Part shown: one piece after another, positions 8,535-19,083 of the stretch | How the letters are laid out: each line of letters begins with the position of its first letter | Numbering within the stretch: position 1 is the first letter of the stretch | DNA from: Frigoriflavimonas asaccharolytica | GTDB taxonomy: Bacteria; Bacteroidota; Bacteroidia; Flavobacteriales; Weeksellaceae | NCBI RefSeq assembly: GCF_013294015.1 | Contig: NZ_JABSNO010000011.1 | Location: 36,184 to 100,183, forward strand | Direction: 5' to 3' | DNA: 64,000 bases | Position numbers and translations under genes: made by a program | Notes under the pieces: model-generated | Database searches by the model: none | Told to the model about the DNA's origin: nothing | The model's input: only the letters and a program-made list of their open reading frames with translations

Positions 8535-11393
8535 ATGCCAAAAAAGATCAGGTTAAACAAAGCGGTAAAGGAATTTAATATTTCGAGTTCAAGATTAGTA
8601 GAATTTCTACAATCTAAAGGATTTGAGGTGGAAGCAAATCCCAATTCGCAGTTAGATGAAGCAGCATACGTTGCTTTAGAAAATGAGTTTGCCCAAGACA
8701 GTAAACAAAAAAGAGCTTCTGATGAAGTGGTTATTTCTAAAATTCCAGAAGAAAAATTGGTAATTCAGAAAGAACCAGAACCTGTGGTAATTAAAGCGAA
8801 GGCAGAAACACTCGAAACGAAAGTTTTGGGCAAAATAGACCTCGACGCGAAAAAGCCAGCACCAGCACCTGCGCCAGAAGTGAAAGAAGAGCCTGCTCCT
8901 GTAGTTGTTGAAGAAAAAAAACCTGAAATAATTAAAGAGGTAGTTGTTGAAAAACCTGCAGAACCTTCGGAGCCAGAAGTTATAAAAGCTTCATCTGGAG
9001 AAAAATCAGAATTGAAAGTTTTAGATAAGATAGACCTTACTGGATTAACCTCTGGTAGAAAATCTTCTAAACCAACTCCCAAAAAAGAAGAAGAAAAGAA
9101 AAAAGATATACCAGCTCCAGAAGTGAAGCCGGTTACATCTGTAAGAATAGAACCAGCAGCGAAAGCTGTAGAAGTTCCAGTTCCTGCTCCAACTCCAGAA
9201 GTTGCAAAAACAGAAAATCCAGAATCTGATGTAATAAAAACTGTATATCAAAAACTAGGAGGGATAAAAATATTGAAAGAAACAGTAGATCTTTCAAAAT
9301 TTGCAGAGAAACCAAAAGCCAAAAAGAGAAAAAGAATAGATAAACCGGCACCGAAAAAACCTGGAACTACAACTCCAGCAACCGGAACGCAAGGTGGAAA
9401 TAGACCAGGTGGACCTGGAGGAAATAATAATAGAGGACCAGCAAGACCAGGACAAGGAAGAAGAAATGGTCCTGTAATGCCAGTAGAACTTTCTGAAGAA
9501 GATGTAAAAAATCAAATTAGAGAAACATTAGAAAAACTAACCAACAAAGGTGGTAAATCTAAAGGCTCTAAATATAGAAAAGAAAGAAGAAGTTTCCGAA
9601 GAGAGCAAGATGAAATTCAACAAGAAAAAGATGCTCAAGATACTTCATTAAAGGTTACGGAATTTATTACAGTTGGCGAATTAGCCAGTTTGATGAACGT
9701 AAGCCCTACAGAAGTTATTTCTGTTTGCTTCTCTCTTGGAGTAATGGTAACCATGAATCAACGTTTAGAAGCAGATACATTATTGCTTGTAGCAGACGAA
9801 TTTGGTTTCAAAATAGAATTTCAAGATGCTGATCTTGAAGTAGATGATGTGGAAGAAGAAGATACCGAAGATACTTTGGTTTCTAGAGCACCTATCGTTA
9901 CCGTAATGGGACACGTAGATCACGGTAAAACATCGCTTCTAGATTACGTAAGAAAAACAAACGTAATAGCTGGAGAATCTGGTGGAATTACACAACATAT
10001 TGGTGCATACAATGTACAATTAGATAATGGGCAAAGAATTTCATTCTTAGATACGCCAGGTCACGAAGCATTTACGGCAATGAGAGCTCGTGGAGCACAA
10101 GTTACAGATATTGCGATTATCGTAATTGCAGCAGATGATGATGTGATGCCACAAACGAAGGAAGCAATTTCTCATGCACAAGCTGCAGGAGTTCCAATGA
10201 TTATTGCTATCAATAAAGTAGATAAGCCAAACGCCAACCCAGATAATATTCGTCAACAACTTTCAGCAATGAATATTTTGGTAGAAGAATGGGGTGGAAA
10301 TGTACAATCTCAAGAAATTTCTGCAAAATTAGGAACGAATGTAAATGAGCTTCTAGAAAAAGTATTATTACAAGCAGAAATCTTAGATTTAAAAGCAAAT
10401 CCAGATAGAAATGCACAAGGTGTTATTATAGAAGCATCTTTAGATAAAGGTAGAGGTTATGTAGCAACAATGCTTGTACAAAGAGGAACATTAAAAATTG
10501 GAGATTATTTGCTAGCTGGTAAAAACCACGGTAAAATAAAAGCAATGCTAGATGAAAGAGGTAAAAATCTTACAGAAGCAGGACCTTCCATTCCAATTAC
10601 GATTTTAGGTCTTGATGGTGCACCAACTGCCGGAGATAAATTTAAAGTTTATAATGATGAAGGTGAAGCTAAAACAATTGCTACAAAAAGAGAGCAGTTG
10701 CAGAGAGAACTTTCTATCCGTACTACAAAACATACAACTTTAGAAGAACTAGGAAGAAGAATTGCATTAGGTGAATTTAAAGAATTAAATATTATCTTAA
10801 AAGGAGATGTAGATGGTTCTGTAGAAGCACTTTCTAATCAGTTACAAAAATTATCTACAGAAGAAATAAGTGTGAATATCTTACACAGTGGTGTAGGTCC
10901 AATCACAGAATCTGATGTGAATTTAGCAACTGCTTCTGATGCTATTATTATAGGATTTAATGTTAGAGCTGGTGTAAATGCAAAAGAATTAGCAGATAAA
11001 GAGGAAATTGAAATCCGTACTTATTCTGTAATCTACGCAGCAATTGATGAGGTGAAAGCTGCGATGGAAGGTATGCTTTCCGCAGAAATAAAAGAACAAG
11101 TAATTGGTAATGTAGAAATACGTGAAATTTTCAAAATTTCCAAAGTAGGTACAATTGCAGGTTGTATGGTAACTTCTGGTAAAATTACTAGAAACTCTAA
11201 AATAAGAATTTTAAGAGACGGTATCGTAAAACATGATGGAGAATTAGAAAGCTTGAAGCGTTTCAAAGATGATGTGAAAGAAGTAACAAAAGGTTATGAA
11301 TGTGGTTTAAACATCAAAGGATACAATGATATTGAACAAGGAGACATCTTGGAAGTTTATGAAGAAGTTTCTATCAAAAGAAAATTGAAATAA
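8535..11393 (+). CDS. infB: Translation initiation factor IF-2
   Basis: 952 residues. A short IF2 N-terminal domain (residues 1-55) is followed by a long low-complexity linker rich in Pro, Ala, Lys and Glu (about 60-380, including a Gly/Arg/Asn-rich patch near 285-310). A second IF2_N module ([17 protein letters not shown]) comes next, then the GTPase domain with [12 protein letters not shown] near 458, DTPGHEAF and NKVDK. The EF-Tu-like domains and fMet-tRNA-binding C-terminus follow. It positions initiator tRNA on the 30S subunit. Last gene of the operon, closed by the terminator at 11411-11450. Confidence 0.98.
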   Translation: MPKKIRLNKAVKEFNISSSRLVEFLQSKGFEVEANPNSQLDEAAYVALENEFAQDSKQKRASDEVVISKIPEEKLVIQKEPEPVVIKAKAETLETKVLGKIDLDAKKPAPAPAPEVKEEPAPVVVEEKKPEIIKEVVVEKPAEPSEPEVIKASSGEKSELKVLDKIDLTGLTSGRKSSKPTPKKEEEKKKDIPAPEVKPVTSVRIEPAAKAVEVPVPAPTPEVAKTENPESDVIKTVYQKLGGIKILKETVDLSKFAEKPKAKKRKRIDKPAPKKPGTTTPATGTQGGNRPGGPGGNNNRGPARPGQGRRNGPVMPVELSEEDVKNQIRETLEKLTNKGGKSKGSKYRKERRSFRREQDEIQQEKDAQDTSLKVTEFITVGELASLMNVSPTEVISVCFSLGVMVTMNQRLEADTLLLVADEFGFKIEFQDADLEVDDVEEEDTEDTLVSRAPIVTVMGHVDHGKTSLLDYVRKTNVIAGESGGITQHIGAYNVQLDNGQRISFLDTPGHEAFTAMRARGAQVTDIAIIVIAADDDVMPQTKEAISHAQAAGVPMIIAINKVDKPNANPDNIRQQLSAMNILVEEWGGNVQSQEISAKLGTNVNELLEKVLLQAEILDLKANPDRNAQGVIIEASLDKGRGYVATMLVQRGTLKIGDYLLAGKNHGKIKAMLDERGKNLTEAGPSIPITILGLDGAPTAGDKFKVYNDEGEAKTIATKREQLQRELSIRTTKHTTLEELGRRIALGEFKELNIILKGDVDGSVEALSNQLQKLSTEEISVNILHSGVGPITESDVNLATASDAIIIGFNVRAGVNAKELADKEEIEIRTYSVIYAAIDEVKAAMEGMLSAEIKEQVIGNVEIREIFKISKVGTIAGCMVTSGKITRNSKIRILRDGIVKHDGELESLKRFKDDVKEVTKGYECGLNIKGYNDIEQGDILEVYEEVSIKRKLK

Positions 11394-11716
11394 AATAAAT
11401 TTCTTAATATAAAAAACTGCTCGCACAAATTTGTGCGAGCAGTTTTTTTTTGTTATATTTTACTATCGATGCCGAAAGATGGTATTTTACAGCAATGTAA
11501 ATAATAGAAATCCTAAATAATATTAAAAACGTAGATATTTATATAATATAATTTATGTTTTAATTATTTTATAATATAGAGAATATCAATTGTTGATATT
11601 TCTGTTATTGATGGTGATTTTCCATAAAATTATATAAAATAATTAATTTTACTATATATTTGTATTTAAAATATTAAAATTTAAACAAAATAAAATAATT
11701 CGATAAAAATAATATA
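11394..11716. other. 323-bp intergenic region after infB
   Basis: Holds the infB terminator (11411-11450) and then about 265 bp of very A/T-rich DNA with no gene that I can support. A -7-like TATATTTG occurs at 11655-11662, 55 bp before the S8 protease start, but no well-spaced TTTG upstream element is clear. Confidence 0.6.
11411..11450 (+). terminator. Rho-independent terminator of rimP-nusA-infB
   Basis: A perfect palindrome: AAACTGCTCGCACAAA on the left arm pairs with its complement on the right, followed by a run of nine T. The A-run on the left makes it potentially bidirectional. Confidence 0.95.
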
Positions 11717-13633
11717 ATGAAAAAAACTTACTTTTTAGCGTTATTGCTTCCTGCAATATGCTTTTCGCAAACGAAAGAAGAGAGAGAGATAATAGCAAGT
11801 CAATCCAATAAAGCTGGAAATGAACTTTTAGCTAAAGAATTTAAACAAATTAGTGCTGACAAAGAATTTCGTATTGCAAAATATTTGCAGGATAATCCTA
11901 CCGCAAAAAGAATAGTACGAAGTGGAGACGCAGGTACGGAAATACTTACAGATGTTTTAGATAATGGAGAACCATTTTATACAGAAACCTATAATGATGG
12001 AGCTGCAACAACAGCAAGAACAAAAGGTTTGTATAGCGGAGGAAGTCTAGGTCTAAATATCCAAGGTCAAGGGATGTTGGTAGGAGTTTGGGATGGTGGA
12101 CCAGTTAGAGATTCGCACCAAGAGTTTTTAGTTAACGGTTTTACTAAAATTAATATTCTTAATTTTGGTTTGCCAACTTCTTGGCATGCTACTCATGTTT
12201 CTGGTACTATTGCAGCGCAGGGTATCAATCCATTAGTAAGAGGTTTAGCATTTAATGCTAGTATAAATGAGTACGATTTCAACAACGATATGCCAGAAAT
12301 TCTTTTAGAAGCATCCGCAGGTTTGTTGATGTCCAACCACTCCTACGGTCCTGGTCTTACGAGCAATGCGAGTTTATGGGTTCTAGGAGCTTACAATAGT
12401 AGTGCACAACAAATAGATCAAATATGTTTTAATAATCCTTTTTATCTTCCAGTTTGGTCCGCAGGTAATAGTAGAAACGATACAGATATACCTTACTCTA
12501 CACAAATTACTCAAAAGCTAGGTTACGATTTGGTTGCTTCTAGTGCTATTGGGAAAAATGTACTTACAGTTGCAGCAGTTAATAATGTAGCAACATATAC
12601 AGATCAAGATAGTGTAACGATGTCTAGCTTTAGCAGCTATGGTCCTTCAGATGATGGAAGAATAAAACCAGAAATTTCTACTAAAGGAGTAAATGTACTT
12701 TCCACAACAAGCGATTCAGATACGTCTACCGGTTTCAGTTCTGGTACATCTATGTCTGCGCCAGGTATTACTGGTGTAGTTACCTTACTGCAGCAATATT
12801 ATAATTCTCTTTATGGTAATTATATGAAAGCTGCAACGGTGAAAGGTTTGATCATGCATTCTGCAGATGAAGCTGGTGGAACACTTGGTCCAGATTACGG
12901 ATTTGGTTGGGGATTAGTTAATGCAACAGAAGCTGCAAAAATCATCAGAGACAAAAACTTAACTACAGGTAGAAGCATCATTAGAGAAGGGAATTTAGCG
13001 AATGGTGGTACTTACAGCCAAACTTTTACTTCAACGAGTAATGCACCAGTAAGAATTTCTATTTCTTGGACGGATCCAGCAGCTCCAGTAGCAAATACAG
13101 GAACTATAGATCCACCTACGATTTATTTGGTAAATGATTTGGATATAAAAGTAACTTCCGCAACTGGAACAGTGTACTATCCATGGAAATTGCAAGGATT
13201 AGCAGGAACACTTCAATCCGCAACCAATAACTCTACGAATAATGTAGATAATTTTGAAAGAGTTGATATCCCAAATACTGCAGGAACTTATACAATTACT
13301 GTTTCGCACAAAGGAACTTTAACTAATGGTAGCCAAAACTTTACATTACTAGCTAATGGTAGAAATATAACAACACTTGGTACCTCAGAAGCAAATATTG
13401 ATGAAAATCAATTACAAATATATCCAAACCCTTCAAGTGATGTAATTTTTATCAAAAACACGAATAATGCAGAAGCACAATTAAAGGTTTTAGACATGGC
13501 AGGAAGACTAGTATTAAATACTACAACAAAAGAAGGAAAGATAAACATCAAGTCCCTAAAAGCTGGAAATTACATGTTATTATATAAAGATAACAAAAAT
13601 CAAGAAAAGAGTTGGAAATTTATAAAAAAATAG
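11717..13633 (+). CDS. Secreted subtilisin-like serine protease (S8) with T9SS sorting domain
   Basis: 638 residues. A signal peptide (MKKTYFLALLLPAICFSQ) is followed by an S8 domain whose triad is visible: Asp126 in VGVWDGG, His160 in HATHVSG and Ser near 345 in GTSMSAPG. A jelly-roll-like P-domain follows (about 415-555). The last ~80 residues (IYPNPSSDV ... KSWKFIKK) form a type A C-terminal sorting domain for the type IX secretion system, so it is probably exported to the surface or medium. It lies 87 bp upstream of a SusC/SusD pair; supply of peptides to that uptake system is inference. Confidence 0.93.
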   Translation: MKKTYFLALLLPAICFSQTKEEREIIASQSNKAGNELLAKEFKQISADKEFRIAKYLQDNPTAKRIVRSGDAGTEILTDVLDNGEPFYTETYNDGAATTARTKGLYSGGSLGLNIQGQGMLVGVWDGGPVRDSHQEFLVNGFTKINILNFGLPTSWHATHVSGTIAAQGINPLVRGLAFNASINEYDFNNDMPEILLEASAGLLMSNHSYGPGLTSNASLWVLGAYNSSAQQIDQICFNNPFYLPVWSAGNSRNDTDIPYSTQITQKLGYDLVASSAIGKNVLTVAAVNNVATYTDQDSVTMSSFSSYGPSDDGRIKPEISTKGVNVLSTTSDSDTSTGFSSGTSMSAPGITGVVTLLQQYYNSLYGNYMKAATVKGLIMHSADEAGGTLGPDYGFGWGLVNATEAAKIIRDKNLTTGRSIIREGNLANGGTYSQTFTSTSNAPVRISISWTDPAAPVANTGTIDPPTIYLVNDLDIKVTSATGTVYYPWKLQGLAGTLQSATNNSTNNVDNFERVDIPNTAGTYTITVSHKGTLTNGSQNFTLLANGRNITTLGTSEANIDENQLQIYPNPSSDVIFIKNTNNAEAQLKVLDMAGRLVLNTTTKEGKINIKSLKAGNYMLLYKDNKNQEKSWKFIKK

Positions 13634-13660
13634 AAATTTTAATATAAAATAACAAATAAT

Positions 13661-13691
13661 TTGCTAATGTTAAATTAATTTAACATCTTTG
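13661..13691 (+). promoter_or_regulatory. Probable promoter for the susC operon
   Basis: TTG at 13661-13663 and CATCTTTG at 13684-13691 (one mismatch to TAnnTTTG) are separated by 20 bp. The predicted transcript would start about 20 bp before the susC ATG. Confidence 0.45.
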
Positions 13692-13720
13692 TGACATAAA
13701 TAATATTAAAATTTGTTAAT

Positions 13721-16570
13721 ATGAATGTGAATTTAAAAGTGCTAAGTGTAGCTGCACTATTTTTTTTAGGTGCTCAAAGCATGCAAGCACAGGATACTAT
13801 TCCAAAAAAACCTATCAAAACTCAAGTAATTGATGAGGTAGTAGTTGTAGGTTATAAATCTGTAGCAAAACCAAAAGCAGTTACTTCTGTAGCTCAAATC
13901 AGTAGCGAAACGATAAGCAATCGTCCAAACGCGAATGTTTTAAATATTGCTCAAGGTCAATTAGCTGGTGTTAATATTCAAACTGGAACTGGACAACCAG
14001 GTTCTACTCCTAGTATCAATATTAGAGGTAAAGGATCTTTACTTGGAAACAATGAACCACTTTATGTAATAGATGGTTTCCCTGGTACAAGTGAGAGTTT
14101 TAGAAATATAAACCCTAATGATGTTGCAACATTTGATGTGTTGAAAGATGCATCTGCTATTGCAGAATATGGAAATAGAGGTTCCAACGGTGTTGTAGTT
14201 ATTACTACAAAACGTGGTAAGTTTAATCAAGATTTAGCTTTTACATACAGTACTCAATATGGAGTTTCAACTTTGCAGAAGAATAGATATGATCTAGCAG
14301 ACTCCAAGCAATTGCTTACTTTGGAAAAAAGACTAGGAAAAGGTAGAGGTTTTACTTTAACTGATCAGCAAATTGCAGATACTACTGTAAATACAGATTG
14401 GTTAGATTATTTCTTCCAGCCTTCTACGTTACAATCTCATGATATATCAGTTTCTGCAGGTTCTGAAAATTTAAATAACTACACAAGTATTAGTTATTTA
14501 GACCAAGCAGGTTTGTTGGCAACAACTGATTTGAAAAGATTCACACTTAGAAATAATTTATCTGGTAGATCTAACGATAAAAGATTTAAATATTCTGTTG
14601 GTACTGCTTTATCTTTAACTAGAAACAGACAGGCTTCCAGTTTAAATACAGGTGGTGTAAATCAAAATATAGCTTTAGGTGCTTTGAAAAGTGCTCCGTA
14701 TATCTCACCAAATGAGTATCAAAACAGTTTACAACTTTTTAACAAATATGTAGCTAATCAAACGCTTTTGTTTACTCCTTTGTTCTTAATCGATAAAACT
14801 AAAACGTATTTATCTTCTACTGATGAATCTAGGATAGATATCACGACTTCTGCATCTTACGAACTTACGGATGATTTAACTGCTTCTGTAAGAGTAAACA
14901 TGACAAACAGAAACTTGAATGATAATGTATACCAGACTCCTGGAGCATTTAATTCACTTTTGTTTGCTGGTGCAGGACAAGAATTTTTAGGTTTTGAAAC
15001 ATTCGGTCAACAGAGAATTTTCACTTTTAATAATTTAGTGTCTTTAAATTATAACAAAAGATTTGGTAAATCTACTGTAGATGGTACTGCATATTTTGAA
15101 TATAATAACAATATGGCACAAGCTACTTCTCAAACTCAAAATGGTTTGAATGCAAGAACTTGGGTACCGGGAACTGGAACAGGTTATATTGTAAGTACAA
15201 ATGATTTATACTTGCCAAGAGTAAGTGCTAGTCAATCTAGATTAAATCAAGGGTCTGCATTTGTAAGTGGTCAATATGATTATGATAACAAATATGTAAT
15301 TGTTGCTAACGCACGTTTTGATACTACTAGTAGATTTTCTAGAGACAATCAAGATGGAATCTTTTGGTCAGTTGGTGCTGCTTGGAATCTTGAAAGAGAA
15401 GATTTCATGAAAGATGTTGCTTTCGTAAACCAGTTTAAATTAAGAGGTTCTTATGGTCTTGCAGGTAACGATAGACCTTTTGGAAGTCTTTTCGGAGGAA
15501 TCAATCCACAACCATTCCTTAATACGTATAGTATTGGTAGTACTCCTGTTTATGGTACTGGTAATGGACTAGGTATTAATATCGGTGCACCAGATACGCA
15601 ATGGGAAACAACAAAATCTGCAAATTTAGGTTTCGATTTTGAAATGTTCAACAGACGTTTAAGAGGTCAGTTTGATGCTTACCAAAGAATAACTACAGAT
15701 GCATTCTTCCCAATTCCTCAAAGTCCGCAATTAGGTCAGTTAACATTAACGACTAACTCTCAAATAGATTTAACAAATAAAGGTTTAGAGCTTAATCTTG
15801 CATACGATGTATTAAAGAGTAAAACTGATAGAGGTGTAAACTTTACACTAAGAGGTAATGTTGCTTTGAATAGAGAAGAGGTGAATGATTTATATGCTGA
15901 TCCTTATGTAACAGGAGATGTGGTACAAACAATATCTAGAAATGGAGAAATGTATCAAGCACCTTTTGCTTATCACTATTTAGGTGTTAATGCAAATAAT
16001 GGTAACCTTTTGTTCGAAACGGCAAACGGTGGTGTTACTGAAAATCCAGTAGATGCAGATCGTAAACAATTAGAATATGGATTCAGAACTCCTAAATATG
16101 TAGGTGGATTTGGATTTGATTTAGATTATCGTAATTTCTTTATCGGTACTACATTTAATTATGTTGCTGGTATTTACAGATTTGATTATGATTTATCAGG
16201 ATATTACAGTCCAGATGATGTTGGTACATTCAATGTAAGTAGTGATTTGTTAAATGCATGGTCTCCTACGAATACCAATTCTAATGTACCTTCCAACACT
16301 GCGTCAAATAGAGGTGTAGAAGCACAATCTGATAGATTCTTAGTAGAAGCTTCTTACCTTAGAGTTAGAAATTTACAAATTGGATATTCTATACCTAAAG
16401 CTGTATTAGCTGGAACTTTTGTAAAAAGTTTAACATTAAGACTACAAGGAGAGAATCTTTACACATGGTCTAGATGGAGAGGTTTTGATGCAGAAAGTAC
16501 AAGAACAGGAGATCAATATGGTTATCCAACTCCAAGAATTTACACATTTGGTATCGACGTGAATTTTTAA
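13721..16570 (+). CDS. SusC-family TonB-dependent outer-membrane transporter
   Basis: 949 residues. A signal peptide ends near QSMQAQ, and a TonB-box-like VIDEVVVVGYK lies at about 36-46. A plug domain follows (SVAQISSETISNRPNANVL ... GNRGSNGVVVITTKRG), then a large beta-barrel ending in an aromatic C-terminus (FGIDVNF). It lacks the N-terminal carboxypeptidase-like domain found in many SusC proteins. It imports a nutrient across the outer membrane with the SusD lid encoded 19 bp downstream. No glycoside hydrolase is nearby; the preceding gene is a protease, so oligopeptides are one candidate substrate. Confidence 0.94.
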   Translation: MNVNLKVLSVAALFFLGAQSMQAQDTIPKKPIKTQVIDEVVVVGYKSVAKPKAVTSVAQISSETISNRPNANVLNIAQGQLAGVNIQTGTGQPGSTPSINIRGKGSLLGNNEPLYVIDGFPGTSESFRNINPNDVATFDVLKDASAIAEYGNRGSNGVVVITTKRGKFNQDLAFTYSTQYGVSTLQKNRYDLADSKQLLTLEKRLGKGRGFTLTDQQIADTTVNTDWLDYFFQPSTLQSHDISVSAGSENLNNYTSISYLDQAGLLATTDLKRFTLRNNLSGRSNDKRFKYSVGTALSLTRNRQASSLNTGGVNQNIALGALKSAPYISPNEYQNSLQLFNKYVANQTLLFTPLFLIDKTKTYLSSTDESRIDITTSASYELTDDLTASVRVNMTNRNLNDNVYQTPGAFNSLLFAGAGQEFLGFETFGQQRIFTFNNLVSLNYNKRFGKSTVDGTAYFEYNNNMAQATSQTQNGLNARTWVPGTGTGYIVSTNDLYLPRVSASQSRLNQGSAFVSGQYDYDNKYVIVANARFDTTSRFSRDNQDGIFWSVGAAWNLEREDFMKDVAFVNQFKLRGSYGLAGNDRPFGSLFGGINPQPFLNTYSIGSTPVYGTGNGLGINIGAPDTQWETTKSANLGFDFEMFNRRLRGQFDAYQRITTDAFFPIPQSPQLGQLTLTTNSQIDLTNKGLELNLAYDVLKSKTDRGVNFTLRGNVALNREEVNDLYADPYVTGDVVQTISRNGEMYQAPFAYHYLGVNANNGNLLFETANGGVTENPVDADRKQLEYGFRTPKYVGGFGFDLDYRNFFIGTTFNYVAGIYRFDYDLSGYYSPDDVGTFNVSSDLLNAWSPTNTNSNVPSNTASNRGVEAQSDRFLVEASYLRVRNLQIGYSIPKAVLAGTFVKSLTLRLQGENLYTWSRWRGFDAESTRTGDQYGYPTPRIYTFGIDVNF

Positions 16571-16589
16571 TTTAAAATAAAATAATAAA

Positions 16590-18161
16590 ATGAAGAATAT
16601 ATTTAAAATATCAGGTTTAGCTTTATTGCTATTCTTTACAAGCTCATGTAATAGGGATCAATTTGAACCTTTTGCACCAGGAGTTATATTTGAAGAAGAT
16701 GCACTTAATACAAGTGCAGATATGAGTTTGCTTATGAATTCTGCTCTTGCAATTGGAAGCAGTAGATCAGAATCCGAATATGTATCTATTTTTACTGATG
16801 AAGTAGGTATCGGATTTGCAAACGGTGGACAAGGTATTACAGATGAATATGTATTCAATCTTAATCCAGGTTCAGATTTTCCAACCGCTATTTGGGCGGA
16901 AGGTTATTTAGCAATTTCTAGATTAAATAGAATTATTGATGCTGCAGATAATAGAGTAGTACCTACAAGTGCTGCAAATGCAAAGGTAATCGCAGGTATT
17001 AAAGCACAAGCTTTAACTTTAAGAGCTTACCATCATTTGAGAATATTGTCATATTTCACAACTGATATGAAAAATGACGCTGCACTATCTGGTATTATTG
17101 CTGATAAAATTTTGCCAGCAGATGTAAATACATTTAAAAGAAATACCAATGGAGAAATGTATGCATTTATCCAGAAAGATCTTACAGATGCTATCGCTGC
17201 ATTTGCTATAGAAGGTGCTGCTGCAAATCCTAATTATGCAAATGTAAATTTCGCAAGAGGTTTAAAAGCAAGAGCATATTCTTATAAAGGAGATTATGTA
17301 AACGCTGAACTTTGGGCAAATCAAGTAATCAGCAGTGGTCTTACTTTAGCTACAAAAACACAATATCGCACCATTTTTTGGACAGATGCTGTAGTTTCTG
17401 AAGTTATTTTTAGAGCTCAAAGAACGGCTCAACAAAATGCTCAAGCTTCAAACTTGCACAATGCTTGGTTTTCTATTAGTCCTCAAGCGGCTGGTTCTCC
17501 ATTGTATGAGGTAAGTAGATCTTTGCATAATAAATTAAATCCAGGTAACTTGCCTGCAACATCTTTAGCTTCTCTATCAGATGTTCGTGCTAATCTTATT
17601 ATTGGACCAGATTCATCTATTAATACTAATTATACGAATGCTCCTGATTATAGAAATGGTGACAGATTAATTATTAATAAACATGGAGGTAAATTCTCTG
17701 CAACGGAATCTGCATGGGCAAGAACATCTACGAACGGTAATAACAATTCTTTCAAAATCATGAGATTGGCAGAAATGTATACGATAAAAGCAGAAGCTAG
17801 AGCCAAAGTAAGTGATTACAACGGTGTTAGAGATGCAATCAAATCAATCAGAGATGCTAGAAATGGAGCGGTTACTACACTTGCTGCACCTGCGTCAGAT
17901 GTCGCTGCATGGAAAATGATCTTAGACGAAAAAAGAATTGAATTCGCTTTCGAAGGTTATAGATATTTAGATCTAAAAAGATTAGGTACATTAGCTAACT
18001 CTGGTATTGATAGAGATCCAGCAGATTATAGTTCATTAACTTCTAATTATCCAGGAGGTAACCCGAATAATTTGCCTTTAACAAGCTTTAAATTTACATT
18101 ACCAATCCCTAACATTGAGGTAAATGTAAATACTGCAATTGTACAAAACCCAGGATATTAA
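16590..18161 (+). CDS. SusD/RagB-family outer-membrane lipoprotein
   Basis: 523 residues with a lipoprotein signal (LALLLFFTSSC, lipobox Cys20), a TPR-like helical core with LRAYHHLRIL, and the conserved C-terminal region LDEKRIEFAFEGYRYLDLKRLG seen in RagB/SusD proteins. It caps the SusC barrel and binds substrate at the cell surface. Cotranscribed with the SusC gene and with the downstream lipoprotein. The substrate is not evident. Confidence 0.94.
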   Translation: MKNIFKISGLALLLFFTSSCNRDQFEPFAPGVIFEEDALNTSADMSLLMNSALAIGSSRSESEYVSIFTDEVGIGFANGGQGITDEYVFNLNPGSDFPTAIWAEGYLAISRLNRIIDAADNRVVPTSAANAKVIAGIKAQALTLRAYHHLRILSYFTTDMKNDAALSGIIADKILPADVNTFKRNTNGEMYAFIQKDLTDAIAAFAIEGAAANPNYANVNFARGLKARAYSYKGDYVNAELWANQVISSGLTLATKTQYRTIFWTDAVVSEVIFRAQRTAQQNAQASNLHNAWFSISPQAAGSPLYEVSRSLHNKLNPGNLPATSLASLSDVRANLIIGPDSSINTNYTNAPDYRNGDRLIINKHGGKFSATESAWARTSTNGNNNSFKIMRLAEMYTIKAEARAKVSDYNGVRDAIKSIRDARNGAVTTLAAPASDVAAWKMILDEKRIEFAFEGYRYLDLKRLGTLANSGIDRDPADYSSLTSNYPGGNPNNLPLTSFKFTLPIPNIEVNVNTAIVQNPGY

Positions 18162-18179
18162 TCAAATAAATAAAATAAA

Positions 18180-18992
18180 ATGAAAAATATTATAAAATTA
18201 TTTTCTATTTTCGCACTGTTCTTCATTGTAAGTTCTTGCGACGATAGTAGAGAAACTATTAGCTACGATGGCGAACCATCTGCTTACTTTTTAGATAAGT
18301 TCGCAGTAGTGAAAGGACCGGATGTTGGTTCAAAAGAATACAATGTACAAATTGGTACAATTGCTCCTCTTAGTGCAGCTACTACTTTTAAAATTACAAA
18401 AGTTAGTGGTAACGCAGTTGAAGGTACAGATTATACTGTAGAAAATGGTGGATCAGTTACTATTCCAGCAGGTGCTAATTTAGGTTTTGTGAAAATCAAA
18501 GTATTTGGTGCAGCATTATCTCAAAACGCTGCTAAAACATTAGTGTTCAGTTTAACTTCTCCAATTACTCAAGCAGAATTTAATAATACAACAAGTTTGT
18601 CCCTTATTTTTGGTTGCGAATCTGCTTTAGCAGGTGCATATTCTTTCTCAACTACAAATTTTGGAACATCTGCATCTAATTATCCTGGACCTAAAACAGG
18701 TACTGGAACTTTAACAAATGTATCTGATGGTTTATATTTAATCTCAGAAGCAAGTTTTGGAGCATATGATGTAATCTACGGTGGAGATTTTGCTTCAGGT
18801 GTAAGATTAAAAGATAGCTGTGGTAAATTATCATTTGATGGTAACAACCAGTACGGAGATTCTTTTAATATATCTAACGTATCTGTAAATGGAACTAAAT
18901 TAACATTTACTTGGACTACATCTTATGGTGAGTATGGTACAACTGTATTAACAAGAACAGATGGAAAGAACTGGCCAGCTAATTTATATTAG
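18180..18992 (+). CDS. Surface lipoprotein with Calx-beta-like domain, SusCD-associated
   Basis: 270 residues with signal peptide and lipobox (FFIVSSC, Cys20). Residues about 60-135 contain VEGTDYTVENGGSVTIPAG followed by FVKIKVFG, a pattern of Calx-beta or DUF4843-like beta-sandwich modules. The C-terminal half is Gly/Ser/Thr-rich with two Cys (FGCES and DSCGKL). It ends the susC-susD operon 18 bp after susD and is followed by a terminator. Such third genes often encode accessory substrate-binding lipoproteins; that role here is inference. Confidence 0.8.
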   Translation: MKNIIKLFSIFALFFIVSSCDDSRETISYDGEPSAYFLDKFAVVKGPDVGSKEYNVQIGTIAPLSAATTFKITKVSGNAVEGTDYTVENGGSVTIPAGANLGFVKIKVFGAALSQNAAKTLVFSLTSPITQAEFNNTTSLSLIFGCESALAGAYSFSTTNFGTSASNYPGPKTGTGTLTNVSDGLYLISEASFGAYDVIYGGDFASGVRLKDSCGKLSFDGNNQYGDSFNISNVSVNGTKLTFTWTTSYGEYGTTVLTRTDGKNWPANLY

Positions 18993-19017
18993 TAATTAGT
19001 TTCTTAAATTATATCTT

Positions 19018-19045
19018 AAACCTCGCAAATTTGCGAGGTTTTTAT
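19018..19045 (+). terminator. Terminator after the SusCD operon
   Basis: AAACCTCGCAAA / TTTGCGAGGTTT inverted repeat followed by TTTATTT. Stem of about 12 bp with essentially no loop at the TTT/AAA centre. Confidence 0.88.
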
Positions 19046-19083
19046 TTGCTTAAATTTCTTATTTTTGCACTTAACATATTTTA

